64,000 nt of DNA from Piliocolobus tephrosceles (Eukaryota > Chordata > Mammalia > Primates > Cercopithecidae): assembly GCF_002776525.5 (NCBI RefSeq), contig NC_045434.1, positions 197,550,276-197,614,275 on the forward strand. Direction: 5' to 3'. This document shows positions 21,969 through 31,189 of this stretch, one piece after another; positions within the stretch are counted from its first letter, which is position 1, and every line of letters begins with the position of its first letter. The notes under the pieces were generated by a model, which worked only from the letters and a program-made list of their open reading frames with translations, was not told where the DNA came from and ran no database searches. Made by a program: the position numbers and the translations under genes.

Positions 21969-22495
21969 GAGGAGCGGCAACATGGCGGCTTCGGGAGCTG
22001 GTGACCCTCTGGATGCTAAGCGTGGAGAGGCCCCGTTCGCTCAGCGTATCGACCCGACGCGGGAGAAGCTGACACCCGAGCAACTGTATTCCATGCGGCG
22101 GGCGCAGCTTGCCCAGTGGCAGAAGGTCCTACCGCAGCGGCGGACCCGGAACATCGTGACCGGCCTAGGCATCGGGGCCCTGGTGTTAGCTATTTATGGT
22201 TACACCTTCTACTCGATTTCCCAGGAGCGTTTCCTAGATGAGCTAGAAGACGAGGCCAAAGCTGCCCGAGCCCGAGCTCTGGCAAGGGCATCAGGATCCT
22301 AATCTGGATGGGTATTGATCATGTCCAACCTGCTGGAGCCCCTTCACATGGTGGATGATGCCCCATGACCCTGTAGAAATTGAATCCTCCTCACAACATT
22401 GTTGGCCTTCTTACTAACCTTGGGCCATGATTGATCCCAAGAAACCAGGGACTTAAGCATTTGGCTACTGTCAAAAGAACAGAACTTTGCCCACT

Positions 22496-22521
<26 letters not shown>
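21969..22521 (+). pseudogene. COA3: COA3 (CCDC56/MITRAC12) processed retrocopy
   Basis: Intron-less copy of the COA3 mRNA: a 13-base 5' leader, an uninterrupted 106-codon ORF, about 195 bases of 3' UTR and a poly-A tail of about 25 A at 22497-22521, bounded by 18-bp target-site duplications. COA3 is a mitochondrial inner-membrane protein that helps assemble cytochrome c oxidase by stabilising newly made COX1 in the MITRAC complex. The copy sits inside an Alu on the same strand and has no visible promoter. CpG density is much higher than in the neighbourhood, as expected for a fairly recent GC-rich insertion. The retrocopy identity is close to certain; function is unknown. Confidence 0.96.
21982..22302 (+). 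CDS. Intact COA3-like ORF of the retrocopy
   Basis: 106 codons, the same length as I remember for the parent protein. The start lies in a strong context (gcaacATGG). Visible landmarks are the N-terminal 'APFAQRIDPTREKLTPEQL' segment (about residues 17-35), a single membrane helix from about residue 58 to 79 ('GLGIGALVLAIYGYTFYSI') and an acidic-to-basic C-terminal helix ('FLDELEDEAKAARARALAR'). From memory a handful of residues differ from the parent in the N-terminal half, while the membrane and C-terminal parts look unchanged. No stop or frameshift was found. Transcription is not evident from the sequence, so translation is open; listed as CDS because the frame is intact. Confidence 0.5.
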   Translation: MAASGAGDPLDAKRGEAPFAQRIDPTREKLTPEQLYSMRRAQLAQWQKVLPQRRTRNIVTGLGIGALVLAIYGYTFYSISQERFLDELEDEAKAARARALARASGS

Positions 22522-22530
<9 letters not shown>

Positions 22531-22539
22531 AGCCAGGCG
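22522..22539 (+). repeat. Target-site duplication, right copy
   Basis: Exact match to 21951-21968, directly after the poly-A tail of the COA3 retrocopy; the Alu sequence resumes without loss. Confidence 0.95.
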
Positions 22540-22686
22540 TGGTGGCAGGTGACTGTAATCTCAGCTATTCAGGCGACTGAGGTGGAATTGCTTGAACCCA
22601 GGAGGCAGAGGTTGCAGCGAGCTGAGATCTCGCCACTGCACTCCAACCTGGGCAATATAGCAAGACTCTGTCTCAAAAAAAAAAAA
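22540..22686 (+). mobile_element. AluS-like host element, right part
   Basis: Continuation of the Alu begun at 21819: 'tggtggcaggtgactgtaat' through 'agactctgtctc' and a poly-A tail, then the Alu's own target-site duplication. Confidence 0.96.
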
Positions 22687-22843
22687 AAATGTATTTGCCT
22701 GGGTCATCTCCCAGAGCATCTGATTCAGTCAAACTAAATGAGAAAGAGCTTCCACGGTGATTTTGATTCTCAACTTTGACCCATTAAGAATTACTGCTTT
22801 CCATTTATTTATGATTTTAAATTAAATTAAATTAGTAATTATT

Positions 22844-23135
22844 ATTTTTTTGAGATGGAGTCTCACTCTGTTGCCAGGCTGGAGTGCAATGGTGCAATCT
22901 TGGCTCACTGCAACCTCTGTCTCCTTCCTGGGTTCAAGCGATTCTCCTGCCTCAGCCTCCCAAGTAGCTGGGATTACAGGCACGCGCCACTATGCCTGGC
23001 TAATTTTGTATTTTTAGTAGAGACACGGTTTCACCATGTTGGTCAGGTTGGTCTTGAACTCCCGACCTCAGGTGATCCATCCACCTCAGCCTCCCAAAGT
23101 GCTGGGATTATAAGCATGAGCCACTGCGCCTGGCC
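22844..23135 (-). mobile_element. AluS-like element, reverse
   Basis: Full-length reverse Alu ending 'ccactgcgcctggcc'; directly abuts the next Alu, probably inserted in its A-tail. Confidence 0.96.
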
Positions 23136-23437
23136 TTATTTTTTATTTTTTTGAGACAGAGTCTTGCTCTGTCGCCCAGGCTGGAATGCAGTGGCATGAT
23201 CTCGGCTCACTGTAACCTCTGCTTCCTGATTTCAAGCAATTATCTTGTCTCAGCCTCCCAAACAGATGGGATTACAGGCATGCACCACCACATCCATCTA
23301 ATTTTTTTTGTATTTTTAGTAGAGATGGGATTTTACCATGTTGGCTGGGCTGGTCTTAAACTCCTGGCCTCAAGTGATCTGCCTGCATTGGCCTCCCAAA
23401 ATGCTGGGACTACAGGCACGAGCTAGCGCACTTGGCC
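23136..23437 (-). mobile_element. Alu element, reverse
   Basis: Diverged reverse Alu ending 'gcgcacttggcca'. 'ttactgcttt' occurs before the pair (22791-22800) and after it (23442-23451), consistent with one target site holding both. Confidence 0.95.
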
Positions 23438-23479
23438 AGAGTTACTGCTTTGTAATGTAGTCCAGTTATTTCTTGCCTT

Positions 23480-23965
23480 TAGGAGCTGAAATAGACTTGT
23501 CTGCCATGATCAAAGGATCATGTCATTCCCTGTGGCAGAGACTGCTTGCTGTGCACCAAAGTTCATTCTCCTCCCCTTCATGAGCATATAGCCTGACCAC
23601 AAGTCCCAGTCTCCCTTGGGGCTGAGAGTGGTCATGTGACCTTGTTCTTACTAATAGAATGTGATGCATATCTCTTTGGGCTAATCCTTGAGTAAGTGGC
23701 GGGGACTTCTCTGTGAGCTCTGCCCATTCCCCCCAGCTGAGACCTCAACCATGAGGGTGATAACACGTTCCCAAGGGATGTCAGAGCCACCAGATGGAAG
23801 AAACCTGAATCTCTGAATCTCCACATGGAGTCGAGATACCTGCCAACTGTAAACATTCACCTTGGATATGAACGAGAGCAGGAATATGCTTGCTTTTTTT
23901 GCTCTTAAAGGCACTGCATTTTAGGGTCTTCTCATATTATAGCAGCTTATTTTACCCCAACTAAT
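23480..23965 (+). mobile_element. MLT1-type LTR (ERVL-MaLR)
   Basis: 'gtggtcatgtgaccttgttc', 'gagggtgataacacgttccc', 'agccaccagatggaagaaac' and the end 'ccccaactaata' fit the order of MLT1 LTRs. Boundaries are approximate. Confidence 0.6.
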
Positions 23966-24498
23966 ATGGCACCAACAGTTCCACTCACTTTCTCCTAATA
24001 CATTTTACCTCAAAGTTCAGAATTCAAGACTTAGCTTTATGCCACTGCACTAAGGCTCTTATATGAGAGTAGAGCTTTTGTTTAGTGTATCCTAATTCTC
24101 AGGATGGAATCAGGGTTCTAGTTTAATTTTTTTATTAAGCAGTTCTGTTGTAAGGACTGACATTTCATGGCTTTTATTCTTCCTGAAAGATCTTTCAAAG
24201 AAAAAAGTGAAATCATACGTTATTTTTAAATAGAAAAATATTACTTTATCTTGCAATTACCACATGGGCCCATTGGACACCTTCTTAAATCTAAAATATG
24301 TTATGGGATTGTATGATCTCGTTTTTCCTATCTCTTGAAAATTTTTGCCATTTCCTCAGCCTAGAAATTATTTCATCATCACTTATTAACTATTCTAAGC
24401 TATGCTGAAAAGACTAAAATAATAATAATATGGAATGATGATGGAATTGCCTAGGAGGATGATGGAAAAATAATATAAATCGCCACTGTAGTATCACC
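23966..24498. other. AT-rich intergenic DNA
   Basis: No gene. (AATAAT)n-like runs near 24417-24480; otherwise unassigned. Confidence 0.4.
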
Positions 24499-24511
24499 CT
24501 ACAGTTTTCTT

Positions 24512-24819
24512 TCTTCTTCTTCTTTTTTGTCTTTTTGAGACAAGGTCTCATTCTGTCACCCAGGCTGGAGTGTGATGGCATGATCACAGCTTGCTGCCGC
24601 CTCGACCTCCTGGGCTCAGGCGATCCTCCTGCTTCAGCCTTTTGGGTAGCTTGGCCTGCAGGCGCATACCACCATGGCCAGCTAATTTTTTTATTATTTG
24701 TATAGATGGGGGTCTCACTATGTTGTCCAGGCTGGTCTCGAACTCCTGAGCTCGAGTAATCTGCCCACCTTGGCCTCCCAAAGTTTTGGAATTACAGATA
24801 TGAGCCACCATGCCCAACC
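24512..24819 (-). mobile_element. AluJ-like element, reverse
   Basis: Old reverse Alu ('cctgggctcaggcgatcctc') ending 'accatgcccaaccc'. Target-site duplication ctacagttttctt at 24499-24511 and 24824-24836. Confidence 0.95.
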
Positions 24820-24895
24820 CAGTCTACAGTTTTCTTATTGTGCTGTCTTCAACAAAATTATAAGACTTTAACAATTTCAAAAAGTTCTTCAAGTG

Positions 24896-25317
24896 ACCAT
24901 GAACCACACCGCCCAAACCTTCTTCACTCCCGCCAACACCAGCTGCTCCCAAACTATCAGATACTCAAGGAGGAGCATGAGGTGGCTGCGCTGGGGGTAC
25001 CCCACAACCCTGCTCCGCTGAGGTCCACCGTGATCCACATCCACAGCGAGACCTCCGTGCCCGACCTTGTCGTCTGGGCCCTGGTTCTGGGCATCCTCAT
25101 GAGCATTCTGCTCATCGTCAACCTAGTGTTGATCTTCCAAGTCTATAGATAGAACAGGAGGCAGCATCCAGGCCAGGAGCTCTGCCCACAACCTGTTGCC
25201 CACACACCCCACCTTCTATTCCTCGACCTGCCCCCTGGGCCGAGTCCTGTATCAGCCCTTTATCCTCACACACTTTTCTACAATGGCATTCGATAAAGTG
25301 CACATGTTCCTGCTTAA
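24896..25317 (+). pseudogene. IFITM-family processed pseudogene, internally deleted
   Basis: Copy of an IFITM1/2/3-type mRNA beginning three bases upstream of its ATG (24899). IFITM proteins are interferon-induced membrane proteins that block fusion of enveloped viruses in endosomes. Matching blocks are 'LKEEHEVAALG', 'PHNPAP', 'STVIHI', 'SETSVPD' and the C-terminal membrane helix 'ALVLGILMSILLIVNLVLIFQ'-like segment before TAG at 25150-25152. A one-base deletion near 24947-24952 throws the ATG out of frame. About 147 bases are missing in frame at 25073-25083, removing the intramembrane helix and conserved loop. The 3' UTR continues to a degraded polyadenylation signal (gataaa, 25292) and a short A-tail. 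Flanking duplications are at 24879-24895 and 25318-25334. Non-functional as an IFITM. Confidence 0.92.
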
Positions 25318-25334
25318 AAAAAATTCTTTAAGTG
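25318..25334 (+). repeat. Target-site duplication of IFITM retrocopy, right copy
   Basis: aaaaaattctttaagtg matches aaaaagttcttcaagtg at 24879-24895 with two differences, showing L1-mediated insertion and some age. Confidence 0.85.
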
Positions 25335-25650
25335 TTGCACTTTGAGTTTGCAAGTGCAAGAAGGAAAATCAGAAATGATGAGAAGCTAGAATCCAGTAGT
25401 GATGCATTTTGAATCTGAAATCTGTATTTCTGGTCCATGCATAGCATTTGATGAGAGTTTAGGTGTATTCAAAGACTGTTGTCCATTTAAAGTATGTACC
25501 TTCCAAACCAGGAAAAGAGGAAATAAAAATTTAGGTTTGTTATGTTTAAATTCCTTTTAAAATATATAATAAAGTTGTTCTTCACTCCCCCTTTATTTTT
25601 ATTTTTGTAAATTTTTTTTAAAAAAAGATTTAAAATATTTAAGAGTGTTC
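25335..25650. other. AT-rich intergenic DNA
   Basis: No gene or repeat recognised; A/T-rich from 25520. Confidence 0.4.
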
Positions 25651-25652
25651 CA

Positions 25653-25890
25653 TATCACGAGGTCAGGATATCGAGACCATCCTGGTTAACACGGTGAAAC
25701 CCCGTCTCTACTAAAAATACAAAAATTAGCCAGGCGTGGTGGCAGACGCCTGTAGTTCCAGCTACTTGGGAGGCTGAGGCAGGAGAATGGCATGCACCTG
25801 GGAGGTGGAGCTTGCAGTGAGCCGAGATTGCACCACTGCACTCCAGTCTGGGCGATAGAGCGAGACTCCATCTAAAAAAAAAAAAAAAAA
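25653..25890 (+). mobile_element. AluY-like element, 5' truncated
   Basis: Starts at 'atcacgaggtcaggatatcg', so about 55 bases of the left arm are missing; carries the 'gaatggcatgcacctgggag' Y-type block and a poly-A tail. Confidence 0.95.
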
Positions 25891-25960
25891 GGGTTCCTTA
25901 GTCCTAGATGGTAAATGATAGCAGGTCTTTTCCCTCATATACTGAAGATGAAAACAATCT

Positions 25961-26188
25961 GGCCAGGTGCAGTGGCTCATGCTTGTAATCCCAGCACTTT
26001 GGGAGGCCAAGGCAGGTGGATCACCTTAACTCAAGAGTTCGAGACCAGCCTGGCCAACATGGTGAAACCCTGTCTCTACTAAAAGTATGAAAATTAGCCA
26101 GGCATGGTGGCATGCACCTGTGGTCCCAGCTACTTGGGAGGCTGAGGCAGGAGAATTGCTTGAACCCAGGAGTCAGAGGCTGCAGTAA
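25961..26188 (+). mobile_element. AluS-like element, 3' truncated
   Basis: Complete 5' end ('ggccaggtgcagtggctcat') but stops after 'agtcagaggctgcagtaag' with no poly-A, joining directly to an endogenous retroviral segment. This implies deletion after insertion. Confidence 0.93.
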
Positions 26189-26189
26189 G

Positions 26190-26674
26190 TACCTTAAGTA
26201 CCCTGGAAAGACATATAAGCCCTACAAAGATTTGCAAACCTGCCACACGGGTGAAGTTTGCGGGGATATAGTGGTCTGGGGAGTGCTGGTACATTTCCTC
26301 TAAATTAAAGACAAGTTCTTGTACCTTATACATCTTACTGCTAAGAAATAGACGCAATGCCTGGTGGGTCCCTTTGGAGTTTGGAGGCAGCTTTTAGTAC
26401 ACTTGCTAATACTGCTCGGACTCATTCCTTAGATGATTTAGAAGGCTGCCAGTTTTGAGTGGGCAGAGAGCAAGAGAGGGTCTGCAGTGTGTCCAGACTG
26501 CAGTGCGAGTGGGGCCTGCTTATCCACAGGGATGAGGGCTCCTGATATTTTAATGGGCCCTCAAAAAGATTTTAATGTATTTTAAAATCAAAAGAAAAAT
26601 GAATAATAATAATGAATCCATCTTAGATTATGTTCATTTTTATACCACCAATGGAGTCACAAAATAGAATTTTA
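26190..26674 (+). mobile_element. Endogenous retrovirus pol remnant, part 1
   Basis: Degenerate pol-like sequence of a human-type ERV, RT C-terminal or connection region. Short conserved blocks are readable (a CHTGE-type block near 26241, VVWGVL-type near 26270). Stops follow within about 100 codons and frames shift, so no product is possible. It is cut at its left by the truncated Alu and at its right by an Alu inserted at 26675. It belongs with 26975-27400. Confidence 0.65.
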
Positions 26675-26974
26675 ATTTTTTTTTTTTTTTTTTGAGATGG
26701 AGTCTCACTGTGTCATCCAGGCTAGAGTGCAGTGGTGCCATCTCAGCTCACTGCAACCTCTGACTCCTGGGTTCAAGCCATTCTCCTGTTCAGCCTTCCG
26801 AGTAGCTGGGATTACAAGTGTGCACCGCCACGCCCGGCTAATTTTTGTATTTTTAGTAGAGACGGGGTTTCACCATGTTGACCAGGCTGGTCTCGAACTC
26901 CTGACCTCAGGTGATCCACCTACCTTGGCCTCCCAAAGTGCTGGGATTACAGGCGTGAGCTACTGCACCTCACC
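26675..26974 (-). mobile_element. AluS-like element, reverse
   Basis: Full-length reverse Alu with a T-run of about 20, inserted into the ERV pol remnant; ends 'actgcacctcacc'. Confidence 0.96.
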
Positions 26975-27400
26975 TTAAATTTTTTTTTCAGATGAAAAAT
27001 GAGGTCTGCCAAGGCAGGAATGCCTAGTGTCCATGAAAGTCATAATGCAGCCCTAGGTACAAGCTGCCGTGCCCCTTAGACCATATGATCCAGCCGATCT
27101 GAAAGTGTCAGAAGTGTCACTGCTATATTGGCACACCATGTAGAGCATCTTGTGAGATCCACGGGGAGGGTCAGAGTGCAGCTCCCTAGAGTTCTGTATC
27201 AAGGCCAGGCCCTCGCTGGCAGAGAGGACTCTCCATTGGAAAGGCAGCTCTTGGCATGACACTGAACCACAGTAGATACGGAGTACACCATGGGATGCAG
27301 GTGACCACGTGGCAGAGCTGCCTGTCCGTTGTGAGCTGTGTATTGTCAGAGCTTCCAAATAAAAATGCTAGTTATAATGCTTCGAGTTATATGATGGAAA
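26975..27400 (+). mobile_element. Endogenous retrovirus pol remnant, part 2
   Basis: Continues the pol-like sequence downstream of the Alu, approaching the RNase H region. Heavily broken: no open frame of useful length on the plus strand. Family not assigned. Confidence 0.6.
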
Positions 27401-27510
27401 TGGTTTGTTTGAGGTTGGGTCCAAGCAGGTTCAGGAGGCACAAATAAATTACATGAACAGAGAGCAGGGCAGAACCCATGTAACTACTTTTTCCTAACTG
27501 ACACCTCTCT

Positions 27511-27554
27511 TTTTTTTTTTTTTTTTTCCAATAGAGAGGGGTCTCACTATGTTG
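27511..27554 (-). mobile_element. Outer Alu, left remnant
   Basis: T-run and 'ggtctcactatgttg', separated from the rest of this Alu at 27871 by the inner Alu. Confidence 0.85.
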
Positions 27555-27869
27555 TTTGTTTGTTGTTGTTTGTTTGTTTGTTTTGTTTTTCCGAGACAGA
27601 GTCTCGCTCTGTCACCCAGGCTGGAGTGCAGTGGCACGATCTCAGGTCACTGCAACCTCCGTCTCCTGGGTTCAAGCGATTCTCCTGCCTCAGCCTCCTG
27701 AGTAGCTGGGATTACAGGCGTGCACTACCATGCTAATTTTTGTATTTTTAGTTGAGACAGGGTTTTGCCATGTTGGCCAGGCTGGTCTCAAACTCCTCAC
27801 CTCAGGTGATCTGCCCGCCTAAGACTCCCAAAGTGCTGGGATTACAAGTGTGACCCACTGTGCCCAGCC
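27555..27869 (-). mobile_element. Inner AluS-like element, reverse
   Basis: Reverse Alu with a (TTTG)n-type tail at 27552-27590, flanked by gggtctcactatgttg at 27539-27554 and 27871-27886, its target-site duplication. Confidence 0.95.
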
Positions 27870-27870
27870 A

Positions 27871-28124
27871 GGGTCTCACTATGTTGCCCAGGCTGGTCTC
27901 AAACTCCTGGGCTCAAGAGATCCTCCCACCTCAGCCTTTTGAGTAGCTGGGACCACAGGTGTGTGCCACCACGCCCAGCTAATTATTATTATTATTATTA
28001 TTATTTGTAGAGACGAGGTATTGTTATGTTGCCCAGGCTGGTCTCGAACTTCTGGCTGAAGCAATCCTCCTGCCTTGGCCTCCCAAAGTGCTGGGATTAC
28101 GGGTATGAGCCACTGCACCTGGGC
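27871..28124 (-). mobile_element. Outer Alu, right part
   Basis: Old Alu (J-type 'cctgggctcaagagatcctc') with an internal (ATT)n run at 27981-28006 at the A-rich linker; ends 'gccactgcacctgggc'. Confidence 0.93.
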
Positions 28125-28449
28125 AAACTGATAGCTCTGACTCAGCTCACAAGTGTGGCCTCAGAGGGTTATTTAGGATCAACTGAAGAAAAGAACTTGG
28201 CTGGTTCACAGGTAGGCTGGAGCTGTATACAGCTCTGGCAAAACATGGACTGTTACCACACCCCCTGGGGTGGCCCTGGAAGACAATGGTGATGGAAAAT
28301 CCTAGAGGAATGGAGCTGTGGTAACGATACTCCATGGTCCCCACTGCACACAGAGAAAAGCAACTCCCTATGTGGGAACACATGACTCCTGGGCATGGCT
28401 AATGGCTTGCCTCTGCTTTCTGGGGAAATCAGAGCTAGGACCTCAGGCT

Positions 28450-28595
28450 TACTCTCTTCCAGGCACTCATTAAATCCTCACTGAGTCTTATCAGGTGGGT
28501 TTTTTTGAATCCATACTTGATAGATAAGGAAAATGAGATACAGAAGGGTTTGATAAAAGTTGCTCAAAGTCTCACAGTTAATTAAGTGGCACTCT
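28450..28595 (-). mobile_element. MIR SINE, reverse, left part
   Basis: 'cttgatagataaggaaaatg' and 'gttgctcaaagtctcacag'; split by the Alu at 28596 and resumed at 28895. Confidence 0.75.
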
Positions 28596-28882
28596 GGCCA
28601 GGCGCAGTGGCTTGTGCCTGTAATTCCAGCACTTTGGGAGGCCGAGGTAGGTGGATCACGAGGTCAGGAGTTCGAGACCAGCCTGGCCAACATAGTAAAA
28701 CCCTGTCTGTACTAAAAATACAAAAAATTAGCTGGACCTGGTGGCAGGCGCCTGTAATCCCAGCTAGTTAGGAGGCTGAGGCAGGAGAATCGCTTGAACG
28801 CAGGCGTCAGAGGTTTCAGTGAGCCGAGATCACACCACTGCACTCCAGCCTGGGAAACAGCGAGACTCCTTCTTAAACAAAA
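28596..28882 (+). mobile_element. Alu element inside a MIR
   Basis: Complete plus-strand Alu with target-site duplication aagtggcactct at 28584-28595 and 28883-28894. Confidence 0.97.
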
Positions 28883-28894
28883 AAGTGGCACTCT

Positions 28895-28940
28895 GAGGTT
28901 CAAACTCAGGCAGCCCAGCTTTCCACTAATTTTCCTGGTA
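28895..28940 (-). mobile_element. MIR SINE, reverse, right part
   Basis: 'gaggttcaaactcaggcagc' continues the MIR interrupted by the Alu. Confidence 0.7.
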
Positions 28941-28944
28941 GAGT

Positions 28945-29090
28945 AGAATGACTAGTACCAAACTGGAAGTTGAGATATCTCTGGGTTCAAATCCCAGTAA
29001 TGACAGCAATATCTTGTAGGGGCCTTGGGACAAGTTTTGTCTGTACTCTAGGGCTGTTTCCTCTTATAAAATGCTCGAACTCTATTATCA
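28945..29090 (+). mobile_element. MIR SINE
   Basis: 'ctctgggttcaaatcccagt' and 'ctgtttcctcttataaaatg'; opposite in orientation to the preceding MIR. Confidence 0.75.
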
Positions 29091-29945
29091 TGAATGCTTC
29101 TAAGTTACTTGATTCTTCTGGGCATTCCAGGGGTTCAGAGTGAATGAGGTACAGGGTGGTACATGTATGAATAAGCCATAGTTCCCCACTAACACTGCAG
29201 CCCTCTCTGCAAGCGACAGCCATAAAGGCTGCATTCTTCACCTACCTGAGCAATTATGGGTTTGGAGGTTTTTAAATAATGATTCCAGCATGTGCTTTGT
29301 ATAAATAAAGGTTGGGGCAGGGGGAGATGAGGGGAATGTGGGCCTGTCTCGTTCGCGCAGCTAAAAATAGAAACGTGAAAGTGCTATAATGATGAGGCAG
29401 AAACTTAAAACAAATTTCTTGGAAAATTTCCTTCCCACCCCACATTGCCCAGGTATTTCCCCCTTTTTGCCGTGTGCAGAAGGAGCAGGGGAAATTGGGG
29501 TGAGGGGTGGGTATCACAACACACACTTCCTTCCTGGCGCTGAGAAGGAGGGGCCGAGGAGACCAAACTGGGAACAGAACGTCTGTTCAGGAGCCTGATG
29601 CAGGCTGACACGGGCCTTTGAGCTCCCTGAGTGGCATTTACAGCCACAGATATGGAAAAGAAAATAAATCTCCCAGACTCGGCATCTTGCTTTAATTAAT
29701 ACCATAATCAAGTTTCTGGCCTTGTGGAATGGAAGGATTTCAACACTCAAGGCCTCTCTGGCAGCCGAGCAAGAAGCGGGCCCCGTGGCCAGGCAGCCCC
29801 CAGGGCAATGGGCTGGCCAGGCAGGGCCAGGAGATCAGGGAGGGTGTGCTCAGGGATCCTGGACAGGACAGCAAGAGATGGGCTCCAGGTGTGAGGCAGG
29901 GGTCTCAGGAGGGAAGAAGGAGGGAAGAGGGAAGCCTCTGTGGAA
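29091..29945. other. Unique intergenic DNA, candidate regulatory patch
   Basis: No gene or repeat recognised. 29640-29730 combines an AT-rich homeodomain-like core ('tttaattaataccataatc') with unique flanks and may be a conserved non-coding element. Confidence 0.35.
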
Positions 29946-29949
29946 GCTC

Positions 29950-30150
29950 CTAATCCCTGGTGTTTATTGTGCATTTATTATGTCCTGAGCTTTCGCCTTT
30001 ATTTTTCCATTCAATCCCTACAGAAGAACTGGGGAAGTTGTACTCCTCATTTTCCAGATCAGGAAAGAGACCCAGAGAAATGGTGTGACTTGCCCAGAAT
30101 CACACAGCTAGAAGGTGGTGGAGCTGCAATCTGAACCCAGGCTCTGTGAT
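29950..30150 (-). mobile_element. MIR SINE, reverse
   Basis: 'tgtgcatttattatgtcctg', 'gacttgcccagaatcacaca' and 'atctgaacccaggctctg'. Confidence 0.85.
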
Positions 30151-30292
30151 TTGAGAGAGGCAGAGGATGGGGAACCAGCTCACTGAAGGATGGAGGACTG
30201 GTGCCTTCCTTTTCTCCCCATGGCCTGGGTGGGACGTAGGGATGGCGTGCCTCTCAATCAGGACTTTAGCTGATAGAAGTCTTCCAAGGAGG

Positions 30293-30576
30293 GGCTGGGT
30301 GCAGTGACTCATGCCTGTAATCCCAGCACTTTGGGAGGCTGAGGCAGGTGGATCACTTGAGGTCAGGAGTTCAAGACCAGTATGGCCAACATAGTGAAAC
30401 CCTATATCTACTAAAAGTACAAAAATTAGCTAGGCTATGTATTTTGGGGGGTGCCTATAATCCCAGCTACTCAGGAGGCTGAGGCAGGAGAATCGCTGGA
30501 ACCCAGGAGGTGGAGGTTGCAGTGAGCTGAGATTGTACCACTGCACTCCAGCCGGAGCTACAGAGCAAGGCTCTGT

Positions 30577-30614
<38 letters not shown>
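30293..30614 (+). mobile_element. AluS-like element with long poly-A
   Basis: Plus-strand Alu with an uninterrupted run of 34 A (30581-30614) and target-site duplication gtcttccaaggagg at 30279-30292 and 30618-30631. A short G-rich change interrupts the middle near 30445. Confidence 0.97.
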
Positions 30615-30618
<4 letters not shown>

Positions 30619-31080
30619 TCTTCCAAGGAGGATTTAGGGGGTTGAGAGGCGATGGCTATATTTTCAAAATGGCCTCAAAAGGAGAGAAGTGGTAGGTGCT
30701 GAGGAAGGTAGAGGAATGAGTGTGTGGAGCCCGGGTTGGTTCTCCAGCAAGTTCCCAGCCCTCCTAGGGGCTAGATGGAATGGATACCCAGGAGTGCCTC
30801 CAATACGCAGTCTCCGCAGCACCATGAACCAGGAGCACAAAGAAGGAACCACGGTCCTGGCTGGCTGGGCCTCTGATCCTCCGGGTGCTGAGCCAGGGTT
30901 GGGGCCAGGGCCTGATTTCTGCCTTTCCCTCTTCCGCAGGAAGGCCCTTTTTGGACAGCCTCCCTGGCCTACATGCGTGGCTGTGTTTGGAGACTCCACC
31001 GAGTAGATAAACACAGGAAGTCGTCAAATCATGATCTGGCCCTATACCTCTGTCTCTCCTCTCCCCTCCCACATTCAGTG

Positions 31081-31130
31081 CTCCAACTAAGCCAGTGCGC
31101 ACGTGGGCTCCTGAGGGCCTGGGTTTGCAT
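31081..31130 (+). repeat. 50-bp segment repeated at 33183-33233
   Basis: About 90% identical to 33183-33233 in the same orientation ('ctaagccagt', 'cacgtggg', 'agggcctgggtttgcat'). Similarity stops abruptly on both sides. Confidence 0.8.
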
Positions 31131-31189
31131 GCTCATGCTGTTCCACACCCACTGCACAGAAGGGTGGTTTCCCTAACACAGATACTAAA

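Noticed and set aside
24838..24898. ORF start upstream of the IFITM match
   Set aside because: The upstream codons lie in the target site and are out of frame with the inherited ATG at 24899; the open frame is accidental.
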